From Prorocentrum cordatum (lineage: Eukaryota > Sar > Dinophyceae > Prorocentrales > Prorocentraceae): a stretch of DNA of 64,000 nt. The stretch is taken from contig CAUYUJ010015837.1 of NCBI GenBank assembly GCA_963575745.1, positions 255,497 through 319,496 of the forward strand, in the 5' to 3' direction. Below are positions 1 through 9,930 of this stretch, piece by piece. A program made the translations under genes and the position numbers. The notes under the pieces were generated by a model, which was not told the origin of the DNA, did not search any database, and saw only the letters and a list, made by a program, of their open reading frames with translations. Positions within the stretch are counted from its first letter, which is position 1; the number at the start of each line of letters is the position of its first letter.

Positions 1-73
1 TGAGGAGGCGATCGAGGAAGACGACGCCGAGGAGGATCACGGAGAAGACACCTACGAGGATGACGACAATGAA

Positions 74-660
74 ATGGCTAGTTTGTCGGCGGCAGTGGAG
101 GAGCTCGAGGCGGCTTTTGCCGTGGTGGACGTCGCAGACCTATCGGAGGAAGAAATGCAGACGTTTGCGGCAGAGGCTCAGAGGGTAGTTGGAGCAGTCG
201 CTGCGAAAGGACGTGGGCGTGGCAAAGGGGGACCGAGCTCATCGAACTACAGCCGGCAGCGGCAGTTCATCAAATATGGCAAGGCAAGGCGAGCCGAAAT
301 TTTCGACGAGGCAATACCTACATTGATTTCGATGGCAAGATCAGTTTCCGCCCCACGGAGCTTCAAGACAAGCTCGGCGCTTTCCAGAAGCACAGCAAGT
401 GCAGTGCATGCCATGAAGTAGGACGCTGGGCTGGCGATCCAGAGTGCGGCGAGACGATGAAGGCAGCCAGCCGGAAGCCGAAATTATCAGGACGAGGAGC
501 TGGACGAGGACGCGCTGGGGGATTTCTGGCACGCGCTGGTCTGGCAGCGGCTATGATCGCATCGGGAGCTGGCCATCAGCAGGAGTGCAACACGATCGTG
601 CCAATCACGAGCCAGCCCGATGACCCGATCAGGACGATCACTGAGGTCGACGAGGAGTGA
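74..660 (+). pseudogene. gag C-terminal remnant with zinc knuckle
   Basis: The first frame (74-421) is acidic and then basic, with a GRGRGKGG stretch. Continuity moves to another frame near base 320, where the protein reads on through a zinc-knuckle-like motif at 400-447: CSACHEVGRWAGDPEC. The usual CCHC knuckle has His before the W. Here that position is Arg, so zinc binding is doubtful. The second frame continues to a TGA at 658-660 and then resumes in the same frame in the protease remnant. In an intact element this region would bind RNA and package it in the capsid-like particle. Confidence 0.6.
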
Positions 661-669
661 GGCGACGCG

Positions 670-1014
670 ATGGTCGCAGAGCAGGTGGTGCCCCCAGGCA
701 ACGTGGGCCTGGGCACTGCGGCTCTGGCTCCGGTCGGTGGCGATAGAGCTATCGACGAGCACTTTGAGCATTTCGAGCTAGAAGATCTGCAGATACCCAG
801 CCGGGCGATTTTTAAAGGCATCGACACGTCTGCCCCGTTCAGGGCAGAAAGTACTCAGGCAGTGCCGAGTGGCATTCAAGGACGAGATTGCGCGCTCATT
901 TCCGAGAGGTTGCCGAACTCCGACGCGCCGATGCTCGTGGGCGTCGACCAGATGGACGTCCTGGACACGCTCTTTAGCGTGAAACACAACCAGGTGATTT
1001 TCAAAGCGATTTGA
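670..1014 (+). pseudogene. Retrotransposon protease C-terminal remnant
   Basis: This 115-codon stretch is in frame with the gag remnant after one stop. It contains GIDTSAPFRAESTQAVP followed by LPNSDAPMLVGVDQMDVLD and a beta-rich end. That layout is what remains of the second half of a retropepsin-like region in copia-type polyproteins, just before the pre-integrase part. A clear catalytic D-T/S-G triad with its flap is not visible; IDTS is the nearest candidate. Assignment rests mainly on position between gag and integrase. Confidence 0.4.
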
Positions 1015-1226
1015 GACACGCAAGTGAAGATCACGCGTTCTAAGAAGAATCACCCGATGGTCAAGCTCACGGACTTTCCGAAGACACCGACGCATCGGGA
1101 TGCACCTGCCATCAGTGCGAAGACGCTGGGCGCCTGGGCAGCAGAAGAGGACGAATCGAAGCAGACGCAAAGCAGCAAGATCATGCAGGCAGAGATCGGC
1201 ATCATGCGAAGTCCCAGAAGAAACAA

Positions 1227-2091
1227 GTGGATGCATGGATAGCCGACCATGCGCGAGAGATGAAAAATACGTGGGGCGTTTTACGTGTTGATCGACATCG
1301 TCTGCGTAACCCTGGGGCAGTAGTCGAGGAGATTTACGGTGGTCAGTGTGCTGTTGCTCGTCTGGCGACGGAGTTTGGTGCGGGAGCCGGGAAATGCCAA
1401 GATCTACGCACTACCGGCGATGATCTAGTATTGCCCAGTGCGCAGGCAGAGACGATTTGAGTCTGAAGACCCATATCTAACGATCGTGCCGTTTCCTTCT
1501 GACGCGTTGTCAGCAATCAACAACTTCTTTCCGCCGAAGGAGGGGCGGCGACGTCAAGCCCAGGCATTCGCGCATGTTCTGTTTGCGCTCGCAATTGTCA
1601 GGCATCGAATGGAGCGCGGACGCCGTGTGCTATTGGAGAACCCTATGTGTTCACAAGTGTGGAACCCCATCGAGGAAGAGCAGCCACCTGGATTTATTTG
1701 GGTTCGATGTGATCAGTGTGCGTCTGAGTTGCGAGATGACCGTGGGGGCCTACTTCAAGAGCCAACGAGATTCGTGACGTCGGCAGTGGCGCTGGCATAT
1801 GCACTTGAAGTTCGGTGTTCACGAGATCGAGGACATGGTCAAGTTCATGGACGTGGTGGCAAGTCACGTGAGTTTTCAATATGGACAACAGACATGGCTG
1901 AGTGGATTCTCGAAGGTGTCAAGCAACAACATGAGTTTGAGCAACAGCTAGGAGGCGAGACTATCCTGGGAGTTCCCAACACCGTTGACACATACCCGCC
2001 ACAGGCTTCACATCAAGCTCGGGAATCATCATGGGCGCGAATGCGGCCACATGCGCCGATCGGCGTCGAGTACCGGCAGCACTCGAGGTAG
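1227..2091 (+). pseudogene. Methyltransferase-like domain inside the retroelement (degenerate)
   Basis: Two overlapping frames (1227-1460 and 1438-2091) form one domain between protease and integrase. In order they show VVEEIYGGQCAVARLATEFG followed by DLRTTGDDL, then DPYLTIVPFPSDALS, then RRVLLENPMCSQVW, then a Cys/His-rich end. The order and spacing resemble AdoMet-binding motif I, the motif IV PPC loop and the motif VI ENV of C5 cytosine methyltransferases. The motif IV cysteine is absent (PFPS), so this copy would be inactive. Acquisition of C5 methyltransferases by retrotransposons is known in several eukaryotes including Symbiodinium. The link to that phenomenon here is my inference from motif order. 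Confidence 0.4.
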
Positions 2092-3213
2092 CGATCAAGA
2101 AGTTGCATATTCAGTTTACCCATGCTCTACGCATTGAAGAGGTTGCCCGACGCATTCGGACAGGTGGAGGATCGCCAGCAGCGATCTCAGCGGCCAAGCT
2201 TGTCAAGTGTGATCTATGTGATTCTCATCAGCGACCGCCAGCACATTGCAAGCTTACCGAAGTGGATATGATTTAATCAGTGTTTGGGCATGGACACTGC
2301 GTATGTACCAGACTTGGGTGGGAGTCTGCGCGCTTGCCTGGTGATGCTTGACCTTGCTGCCAACTTCACATCACTCCAGTGGATGATTAGCGGTGGAGAT
2401 CGGGAGCCAAATCCAACGTCAGTACATGCGAAGATCGCTTTCACGGAAGGCTGGCAACGCGATCTGCTCACCCCGGAGAGGATGCATATTGACCAGGGCG
2501 CGCCTTTTCGCGTAGAGTTTGAAATGTTGTGCCGAGTGCCATGTATCCCAGTTGCCCCTGAAGAGCATCGCCAACATGGGAAGGTTGAAAACAAGATCAG
2601 TTTCTTCGAGGAGATGGTCACTATGGTTTTCCGCGAGCTGGACATTATTGACGACAAGAGTGCCCGAGTTGCCGGATACCAGAATGCTCGGACTATGAAC
2701 CGACTCGCCAACAGCAGAGGATTCAGCCCAGCGCAGCGGGTACTTGGCGATAACCTCTTACTACCGGCATCTCTTGGAGATACCAACGCCGATCCCGTGG
2801 TTGCTGGACAAGTTTCTCAAGGATCGCTCATGTGGCACAGATTGCGACTGCAGGACGCTTATGAGATTGCCTTCCATCAGTCAGCTAACAGTTTGGCTTT
2901 GCGACGAGCTGTATTCTCAAAGACACGACCTCAGCCCAGACCTTTCGAGCGAGGTGAGTGGGTTCACTATTGGCGCACAGGTGGAGGCACACGCGACCTA
3001 CGTCGGAAGTGGCAAGGGCCAGCTCGAGTGATTGGCAAGGATCAGTTTGGAGATTGGTTGATTCTCAATGGTGTCCCGATGTCGGCTGGGCCGAATACTG
3101 TGAGTAGATCGGCGATCAATGAGATTGAGGATCAGCGCGAGTGGCAAGGAGTTCCTCATGGCCATCGCGGTTTCGTTGATCTTCGGAACACGACGTTTGC
3201 AGCGTTGCGATAG
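2031..3213 (+). pseudogene. Copia-type integrase (zinc-binding plus DDE core)
   Basis: The N-terminal zinc-binding part (frame 2031-2276) has H-x4-H (KKLHIQFTH) and C-x2-C (KCDLCDSH), the HHCC pattern of retroviral-type integrases. After a stop at 2275 the catalytic core continues in frame 2284-3213. It shows GMD (first Asp at 2293), HIDQGAPF (second Asp) and the EEHRQHGKVENKI segment that carries the catalytic Glu. The C-terminal half has a chromatin- or DNA-binding-type stretch, GEWVHYWR...RRKWQGPARVIGKD. In an active element it would insert the cDNA into the genome. The core is the longest intact piece of this element (about 310 codons); the domain as a whole is split by a stop. Confidence 0.85.
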
Positions 3214-4342
3214 CCCCTGCAGCCTGGGCGACAGCCGCAGCTTCCACGGGGACTTCAGTCTCAACCACCAGCAGACCCTGACCAACTTGAGCAGGAGCCT
3301 CCGAGTATGGAGGGAGCACAGATCAAGAACCTGATGATGCCGATGACCAACCGCCTACACAACGACGTCGTGTACAAGCTGAGTGGCCAGAAGGATCATG
3401 GAGTATACCGAGCGCATGGGAGATGATCATTGGGGCGCAGCCCCGTGGTCCATATGGCGCAGTTCTGGCGACAAGGTTTTACGTGATGTATCATGACACC
3501 AGTACCAGAAGAATATGTTATTCCTCGAGACAGGCCTCTCCGGCAACGTATCTTTAACTGCGACGTGAGGGCCCTGCGTGAAGATATTTCTCGTAACAGT
3601 CTAGAAATACCCTTTGAGGTGTCTGTGGTACGTGATATGGTTATGGGGCATGTTGTGGTGGAATATATGTTTCGGACTAACAATGATCCTTCGAATGGCC
3701 AAGGGACGAACCCACATTTTGCTCGACAAGACCGTTTCCCCGAAGGTGCTGAACGTCAAGGACCACCTCGATCTTTCGGACCAGAATCCGGCACCACCTC
3801 CAACATCAGCGACAAGACCCAGCGCGCCGTCTGGATCGAGTGGCGACGGACCTCAGCCTCGTGCAGTGCCAGAAGAACATGACGCACGAAAACGACAACG
3901 AACTCGGGTCGCCAACAAGTGAATCGTGAACAAGGGGAGGCAGATCGTGCTGGACGATCGAGACTTACAAGGGAGACGCCAGCATCTCAGACTGTGTATG
4001 GAGGGCGAACACACATGTGTCGCATCATCACGTTCACCGAGAACAGCAAGATATTACGCACCGCCCATGCCGCCAACGCGGTCATGTGCGAAGCTTTCGC
4101 GGCTGAACGAGCTGACCGAGCGTCGAAGGTCGAGCTGGACATAGAAGAGATGCTACTTCGTGGCGGCGGATATGTCCGGGAACCTGCCGAGGAGTGTCTC
4201 TGTGCACTCATCAAAGAGTGGAGTATTTGGACCAAGTGCGACGCTGTGACAGTGATTTCACCGACAATGACCGGGAATATCGATGAATCGCTGCAGATAG
4301 AGCCGAGCCGCATGGACGAACAAGGGCCGCGATCACGACGCT
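3214..4342 (+). pseudogene. Integrase-reverse transcriptase linker, broken
   Basis: No conserved domain is visible up to about 4130. Short overlapping frames (3493-3882, 3614-3922, 3919-4344) succeed each other, as expected of a variable linker that has taken indels. Near the end, about 4195-4290, the text ECLCALIKEWSIWTKCDAVTVI resembles the segment that opens the copia reverse transcriptase domain (x-E-W-x-x-W). The stretch belongs to the element; it has no independent gene. Confidence 0.55.
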
Positions 4343-5060
4343 AACTTCCAGCCCAAATGTCGCGTTGTGGGCAAAGGTTTCCAGGAGAAGTATGATGAGA
4401 AGCTACGAAGAGATTGACCGACGTGCTCGCGTATTCTGCAGAACCTCTTATGCAGCGTTGCCGCGTGCAAGCGGTTTGCATGTTATGCTGGCGTTGCCGC
4501 TGGTGCTTTTCTGCGCGCAGTCAAGAATGAGAAAGGGGGCTTTATTTCAAGATGCCCCGGGGCGTGCAGGGCATGGGCATACCTGGAATCGAAGAGGGAA
4601 GCCTACTCAAGCCCAACGAGAGCATCCATGGCACCAGCGACGCGGCAGGGGCCTGGTACAGGAGGATTGTCCAGATTCTGCGAGACATCGCCTTCGAGCA
4701 GCTGCACTTTGAGACTGCCGCCTTCAAGTTGATGAATCAAGGGGAGTTGGTTGGGCGTTTATGTCTACGCGTCGATGACATGCTCATGGCTTTCGACATG
4801 GAGAACAACAAGGAGTTCTGTGATCACGCGATCCAGCAGTTGAGGGGCCAGGTGGAGTTTGGAGACTGGCATGATCTACAGAACGCACCGGCAGGAGCTA
4901 CGTTTACTGGGCGACGCTTCCAGCAGGACAAGACTATGCTATTACCATCGGCGTGGACAACTACATCGATGCGATGACGGACTACCGGATGCCCCGCGAA
5001 AAGGGCCAAGCAGAAGAAGGAGCTACTCGCCGCGTCTGAACACCGAGCGTTTCGTGACAT
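4343..5060 (+). pseudogene. Copia-type reverse transcriptase (RVT_2-like), frameshifted
   Basis: The frame at 4343 reads NFQPKCRVVGKGFQEKYD and then a TGA where the family has Ser of the SPT motif, followed by PTCSR. Further on, AGVAAGAFLRAVKNEKG corresponds to the DVxxAFLxG block, but the catalytic Asp is missing. The frame then shifts, and 4552-4977 continues with LLKPNESIHGTSDAAGAWY and LCLRVDDMLMAFD. VDD at 4771-4779 is the conserved metal-binding pair. An active enzyme would copy element RNA into DNA. Loss of the first Asp, one stop and at least one frameshift make this copy dead. Confidence 0.85.
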
Positions 5061-5102
5061 GAATGGACCAGTTCAGTGGGTGGTACGACTGCTGCTTCAT
5101 AA

Positions 5103-5983
5103 ATGCAGTTTCGAGGCGTCGCGGCTCGCTGGCCAATGTCGAAGCCGACGGTGCAGGACATGAAGGATATGAATAGTTTGGTGAGATCTAACCGCCACGA
5201 GGGGAAGACTCAGATGGTTCCCCGTGGAGGATTTGATTTCGAACAGTTTGTCATCATGGCTTCGCGCGACGCACCTTTCGACGTCGTGCCAATCCATGAA
5301 AGCCAACGTGTTTTTTTTATATCATGGTGGGAGTTGGCAGCAGGCAGGATGACCGCGCGAAGTTGTGCCCATGTATGCTCTTGGCATGGTCGAGCGGACG
5401 CATTGCGGGCGGATTGCAACGCATTGACGCCATGGCATGTACGCATTGGAGGTGCAGTGCGGAGGACTCTTTCAGCCGAGGCTTACAGCTGTTCTGAAGC
5501 TCAAGATGTGTGTTATTGGACATGTGCAGTGTGCGCAGATATCTGTTCAGCTGGTTCGCTTGGACATGAGTACCGTCAAGCAGCTGAGGAGTGGAAATGA
5601 GTTTTGGTTACATATTGCCGTTCATTGTGGGATTGTGTTGCGAAGGAGCGAGTCCACCTATCAGATCGTGGTCTTTCTTCCTTGGGGACAGCCATCTGCA
5701 GGCAGGAATGCCAGCGTGGAGGTATAATTGGGTTCGATCTGAACAGCAGCTTGCCGACGGACTTACCTTGTGGCAGCAATTTTTGGTGGCAGCCGCGTCG
5801 GGGCATGCAAGTTGCCGGATTTTGACGTCTTTGGCTCGACTCTTTGACGATTGGTGGAGGTTTGTGCTTTCACCGGCCGGGACGTTCATGACAGGTTTTT
5901 TGATAGGAATTCTTCTGGTGATTGTTTTGTGTCTTCTATGTGGCAGTATTTGCAAAGGGCGGTTGATCCGACGTCAGTTTTAG
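5103..5983 (+). pseudogene. Copia-type RNase H with hydrophobic C-terminal tail
   Basis: Frame 5103-5600 carries NSLVRSNRHEGK, FVIMASRDAPFD and, after indels, RRTLSAEAYSCSEAQD, which matches the SxSTxEAEY block of copia RNase H. Frame 5591-5983 carries WVRSEQQLADGLTLWQ, the conserved end of the domain. It is followed by a strongly hydrophobic segment (GFLIGILLVIVLCLLCGSI, about 5885-5945) and a basic tail before the stop at 5981. The hydrophobic tail looks like a single membrane span, which copia polyproteins do not normally need. It may be a lineage feature or a chance reading of the 3' region. Confidence 0.75.
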
Positions 5984-6639
5984 TGGCGAACGCTGACAGT
6001 ACTTTGCCGACTGCGATTGTGCCACCCCGTTTATCCCACGCGTGGCAGTACAGACGATCAACAGACACCGTCCGATGATAAAGGGACGACCGATCGGATG
6101 CACGTCGGAGGCTCGAGGGTCTGCGAGCATGTGATTTGCAGGCTATGCTTCGCGAAATGCGATCACCAGTTGCAGGAATCAAAACAGATTTGGTCACGGG
6201 GATCCTCTCTCACTGCGAGGCGAAACCTAGTGAGTTTGGTTTCTGAGTTGGTGTGTTTGTGAACTTCTTTGCGAAAGGTTGCGTTTGGGCCGTTCCGAAT
6301 GGACTGTGATGGGGACGGCGGTGCGTTTCTGCGGCGTGCTGATCTCCAGACTCTGTGTCAGGATGGGTGTGTTTTGCCCGTGAGTGTGCAGCTAGAAGCG
6401 CAGAGTATAAGCAGTTGGAGAGAAGAGACAGCATGGTAGATGTTGCGGCCATTTCTTCTCAATGGTTTCAGGGGCTCCCCTTTTGAGTTATCAGCGGTGA
6501 CGCGTTATCAAATGTTTGTCCTTGCGGCGATTCCTTGATTTCATCCGCTGATTGTGCGAGGTCTTCGACCTCATCTATATGGCTCGATTCCGCGGAGCTT
6601 ACGTGCGGAAGGAGAATGCGATAGGTCAACCTCCATATC
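5984..6639. other. No gene seen; 3' flank of the retroelement
   Basis: Only short frames are present. If the element had a 3' LTR it should lie here, but without a 5' copy in the window none can be recognised. Confidence 0.5.
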
Positions 6640-7811
6640 ATTGACACTTGGGAGCCTCTTGGGGCCGTCTTGGGCCTCTTGGGCGATCTCTGCGGGCACT
6701 TAGGCCGTCTCGGGCCGTCTGGAGGCCGGAAAAAACAAATGCCACAGTCCTTCAAACACTCATGAAGAATCAATGATTTTGGTTTTTTCGGGCCTTCCTG
6801 TAGGCCCTCTTGGAGGCCTCCTGGGCCGTCTTGGGCCACCTTAGGGCCATCTTCGGCCGTCTTGGTGGGCTCCTGGCCCGTCTGACGCCGTCGGAAGCCG
6901 TTTGGGGGGCCTCTCTGGGCCGACTTGGGGCCCCCTTGGAATGCTCCAGGGCCGTCTTGGAGGCCATCTCGGGCGTCTTAAAGGCCTCTTGGGCCGTCTT
7001 GGGGGCCTCTTGGGGCCGTCTTGGGGGCCTCTTGGGCTGTTTTGGGCCATCTTGGAGGCCTCTTGGGCGATCTTTGGGCGATTTTTGAGGGGCTCTTGGG
7101 CCGTTTCGGGCCGTCGGAAGGCCGAAAAGAAGGAAATGCCACAATCCTTCAAAAATCTTAGGACAGTCAGTGTTTTTAGTTTTTTCTGACCTTCTTGGAG
7201 GCCCTCTTGGAGGCCTCTTGGGCCGTCTTGGGCCAGTTCCGAGCCAACTTCGGCCATCGTGGTGGGTTCCTGGCTCGTCTGACGCCGTCGGGAGCCGTCT
7301 TGGGCCCCTCTCTGAATCGGCTTGGGGCCCTCTTGGGGCGCTTCGGGGCCGTCTTGGAGGCCATCTTGGGCGTCTTGGAGGCCTCTTCGCCCGTCTTGGG
7401 GCCCTCTTGGGGCCGTCTTGGCGGCCTCTTGGGCCGTCATAGGGCCCTCAGGGGGTCCTTTTCGGAAGCCTGTTGGGCGATCTTGTGGGCCTCTTGGGCC
7501 GTCTTGAGCCGCCGGAATGCCGAGACGAAACCAAAGCAACAATCCTTCAACAACGAAACCAAAGCAACAATGCTTTGGCCTCTTCGGACCTTTCCGGAGA
7601 GTCTCTTGGAGGCTTCTTGGGTCGTGTTGGGCCGTCTTGGAGGCCTTTCGGGCGACCTTGGAGGTATCTTGGACTTTCTTCGGCCGTCTTGGAGGCCGTC
7701 AAGGACCATCTTGGGCGGACTCGGAGGCCATCTTGGACCATCTTGGAGGCCATCTTGGGTCAAAGTGGCCATCTTGGAGGCCATCTTGGACCATTTTAGA
7801 GGATTTTTTTC
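6640..7811 (+). repeat. LGR repeat array, block 1
   Basis: Tandem, imperfect units of about 20-21 bp with core CTTGGGCCGTCTTGGAGGCC. They are grouped into higher-order units that end in an A-rich linker (about 6725-6785, 7118-7185 and 7512-7570). The linker reads roughly GCCGAAAAGAAGCAAATGCC, then AATCCTTCAAAAACC and AATCAATGATTTTGG. A recurring internal landmark, TCTGACGCCGTCGGAAGCC (about 6880 and 7280), marks the same place in each higher-order unit. Long stop-free frames on the minus strand, rich in Pro, Arg, Gly and Gln, come from the repeat and are not genes. Confidence 0.9.
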
Positions 7812-7900
7812 TGGACTGAGGTCGTTGGCAATCTTTCCCGGACCCCAGCGGGACGCGCCGGAGGCCCAGGGGGAGTTCGTCCGAAAAATAATAAAAACCA
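7812..7900 (+). repeat. LGR terminal module, partial copy
   Basis: The segment with CCCGGACCCCAGCGGGACGC and GGCCCAGGGGGAGTTC matches 9931-10101 and 61166-61337. It directly follows the last LGR unit of the block, as in the other copies, but lacks the 3' hairpin part. Confidence 0.75.
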
Positions 7901-8274
7901 TTATCCCAGTGCGACCCTACCTAGGAATTGGAGCCTCTAGGAAAGCAACATCCTGAACGAGGATGACAGGCATTACGACGCGGTGCTGAACAAATACATG
8001 CACACACACATGCACACACACACACATGCAGCATTCCACATGGGTGTTATGTATATATACACATAAATTTGCATATATAGAAAGACATTTAGGACATGCG
8101 ATAATACGTCGGGTTTCATGTCTCCCGGCCGGTGTTATGTGCGACACCTTCGTGAATCCTACGGGCTCAAGCTGCCCCTTAAGGGCTCAAGATGGCCCAC
8201 AGACGGACAACATGCATAGAACATACGTGCGCACACACATATGTATAAGTACACATATATAGCAGCAGCAATAG
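7901..8274. repeat. CA/TA-rich simple sequence, no gene
   Basis: CACACA-rich tract at about 7998-8035 and a second at 8220-8255, with AT-rich sequence between. No coding signal seen. Confidence 0.6.
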
Positions 8275-8470
8275 GGGATGCTGTGCTGCGCTATGCTATG
8301 CTATGCTATGCTATGCTATGCTATGCTGTGCTATGCTGTGCAATGCTATGCTATGCTGGGCTAGGCTAGGCTAGGCTAGGCTAGGCTAGGCTATGCTATG
8401 CTATGCTATGCTGCGCTATGATATGTTGCGCTATGCTATGCTATGCTATGCTATGCTATGCTATTATATG
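8275..8470 (+). repeat. (CTATG)n pentanucleotide array
   Basis: About 35-40 copies of GCTAT/CTATG-type pentamers, with a homogeneous variant block (GCTAG) at about 8358-8395. The adjacent 8470-8530 is a CTTTTGC-rich decay zone. Confidence 0.9.
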
Positions 8471-8693
8471 CTTTTCCTTTGCCTTCGCTTTTGCCTTCAC
8501 TTTTGTCTTTGCTTTTGCTTTTGCTTGGCACCCAGGGAGCGCAAATGGGGGAACCGCGCGTTTGCTTTTACCTTTGCTGTTGCTTTTGCTTGGCTCCCAG
8601 GGGACTGGGGGAACCGCCCGGGGCGGTTTGCACTGCCCGGCCCCTTTAAACCGAGCGAGTAAGAACCCTTCTAGGCAGAGCCTAGGTAGGGAA

Positions 8694-8755
8694 AAAACAG
8701 AAAGGATCCAGCACGCCAGGCACCCCTGTGATGAATCAACAGGGGGCCGCCGATC
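8694..8755 (+). repeat. LGR terminal module, hairpin part only
   Basis: Contains GCACGCCAGGCACCCCTGTG followed by ATGAATCAACAGGGGGC. The arms CCCCTGT and ACAGGGG can pair around the loop GATGAATCA. Identical or near-identical hairpins end the modules at 10069-10091 and about 61305-61328. Confidence 0.75.
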
Positions 8756-8767
8756 GAACACGCCTAC

Positions 8768-8895
8768 GGCGAATCACTGCCGCCTCCTGCCTTTTTGGAA
8801 GCGCGTCTGTGGCCGACAGCTGGGCCAGAGGTTTGCCAAGCTATCGGGCCAGTTGTTCCCCGAGTCGGTTTGGAAAGAATTCGGGGAACGCGTGG
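8768..8895 (+). repeat. Dispersed ~127-bp repeat, copy 1
   Basis: The segment with CTGCCTTTTTGGAAGCGC, GCCAAGCTATCGG and TTCGGGGAACGCG aligns along its whole length with 59779-59905. The two copies are about 51 kb apart in the same orientation. No terminal repeats were seen. It sits directly after an LGR terminal hairpin here and directly before an LGR array in the other copy. Confidence 0.8.
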
Positions 8896-8935
8896 GGGAG
8901 CAAGAAGAGGAGGAGAGGGAGGATGAGGAGAAAGT

Positions 8936-8998
8936 AGGAGGTGGAGGAGGAGGAGGAGGAGGAGGAGGAGGAGGAGGAGGAGGAGGAGGAGGAGGAGG
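8936..8998 (+). repeat. (GGA)n microsatellite
   Basis: An almost pure GGA tract of about 20 units that abuts LGR block 2. Confidence 0.95.
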
Positions 8999-8999
8999 C

Positions 9000-9930
9000 C
9001 TCTTGGGCGCCTCTTGGGGCACTCTTGGGGCCTCCTGAGGGCCTCCTGAGGGCCTCTTGGAGGGTTTTGGGGGGCCTGTGGGGGCTTCTTGGGGGCCTCT
9101 TTGGCCGTCTTAGGGCGTTCCTGGCTTGTCTGACGCCGTCGGAAGCCGTCTTAGGGGTCTGTCTGGGTCGTCTTGGGGCCCTCTTGGGGCCTTGTTGGGG
9201 GCCTCTTGGGCCGTTAAGGGGCAATTTTGGATGCCTCGTGGGCGATCTTGGGGGCTTCTTGGGCCGTCTTGAGCCGTCGGAATGCCGAAAAGAAGCAAAT
9301 GCAATAATCCTTCCACAACCTACGGGAAATCAATGATTTTGGCCTCTTCGGGCCCGGAGGCCTCTTGGGCCGTCTTGGAGGCCTCTGGGGGGCCTCTTGG
9401 GCCGTCTTGGGCCATCTTGAGGCCATCTTAGGCCGTCTTGGGTACATCTTGGGCCGTCTTCGAGGCGTCTTGGGGCCATCTTGGCCGTCTTGGAGGCCAT
9501 CTTGGGCGTCTTGGAGGCCTCTCGGGCGGTCTTGGGGCCCTCTTGGGAGCATCTTGGGAGCCTCTTGGGCCGTCATGGGGCCATCTTGGACGCCTCGTGG
9601 GCGATCTTGGGGCGATCTTGGGGGCCTCCTGGGCAGTCTTGGGCAGTCTTGGGCAGTCGGAAAGCCGAAAAGGCGCAAATATCAAAATCCTTTGAAACCT
9701 AAGGAAAATCAATGATTTTGGCCTCTTCGGGCCCTCCTGGAGGCCTCTGGCCTCTTGGAGGCCTCTTGGGACGTCTTGGAGGCCTCTTGGGGGCCTCTAG
9801 GCCATCTGGAGGCCATCTCAGGTAGTCTCGGGTGCATCTTGGGCCGTCTTGGAGGCATCTTAGGGTCATCTTTTCCATCTTGAAGGCCATCTTGGGCGTC
9901 TTCGAGGCCATCTTGGGCCGTCTTGGAGCC
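9000..9930 (+). repeat. LGR repeat array, block 2
   Basis: Same 20-21 bp unit and higher-order organisation as block 1. A-rich linkers lie at about 9283-9345 and 9660-9725. The array is followed directly by a full terminal module. Confidence 0.9.

Larger units (their letters stand above)
1..5983 (+). mobile_element. Decayed Ty1/copia-like retrotransposon, 5' end outside window
   Basis: The domains occur in copia order on one strand: gag zinc knuckle, protease remnant, integrase (HHCC plus DDE core), reverse transcriptase with a VDD motif, and RNase H ending in the QLADGLT motif typical of copia elements. The reading frame is broken by several frameshifts and stops, including a TGA inside the conserved SPT motif of the reverse transcriptase, so this copy cannot make a full polyprotein. 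I could not identify long terminal repeats. The 5' part of gag lies before base 1, and the sequence after 5983 does not show an obvious repeat of anything upstream. Family assignment is from domain order and motifs, not from a search. Confidence 0.85.

Noticed and set aside
5984-6460. 3' LTR of the copia element
   Set aside because: No second copy in the window, and no clear TG...CA ends or polypurine tract.
8160-8185. Further spliced-leader relics (GGGCTCAAG at about 8162 and 8184)
   Set aside because: Only the last 8-9 bases resemble DinoSL, and the preceding bases do not match CCATTTT.
8026-8262. Telomere-like or subtelomeric repeats
   Set aside because: The CA-rich and CATACA-type tracts here and at 59160-59280 do not form a TTTAGGG-type telomeric repeat.
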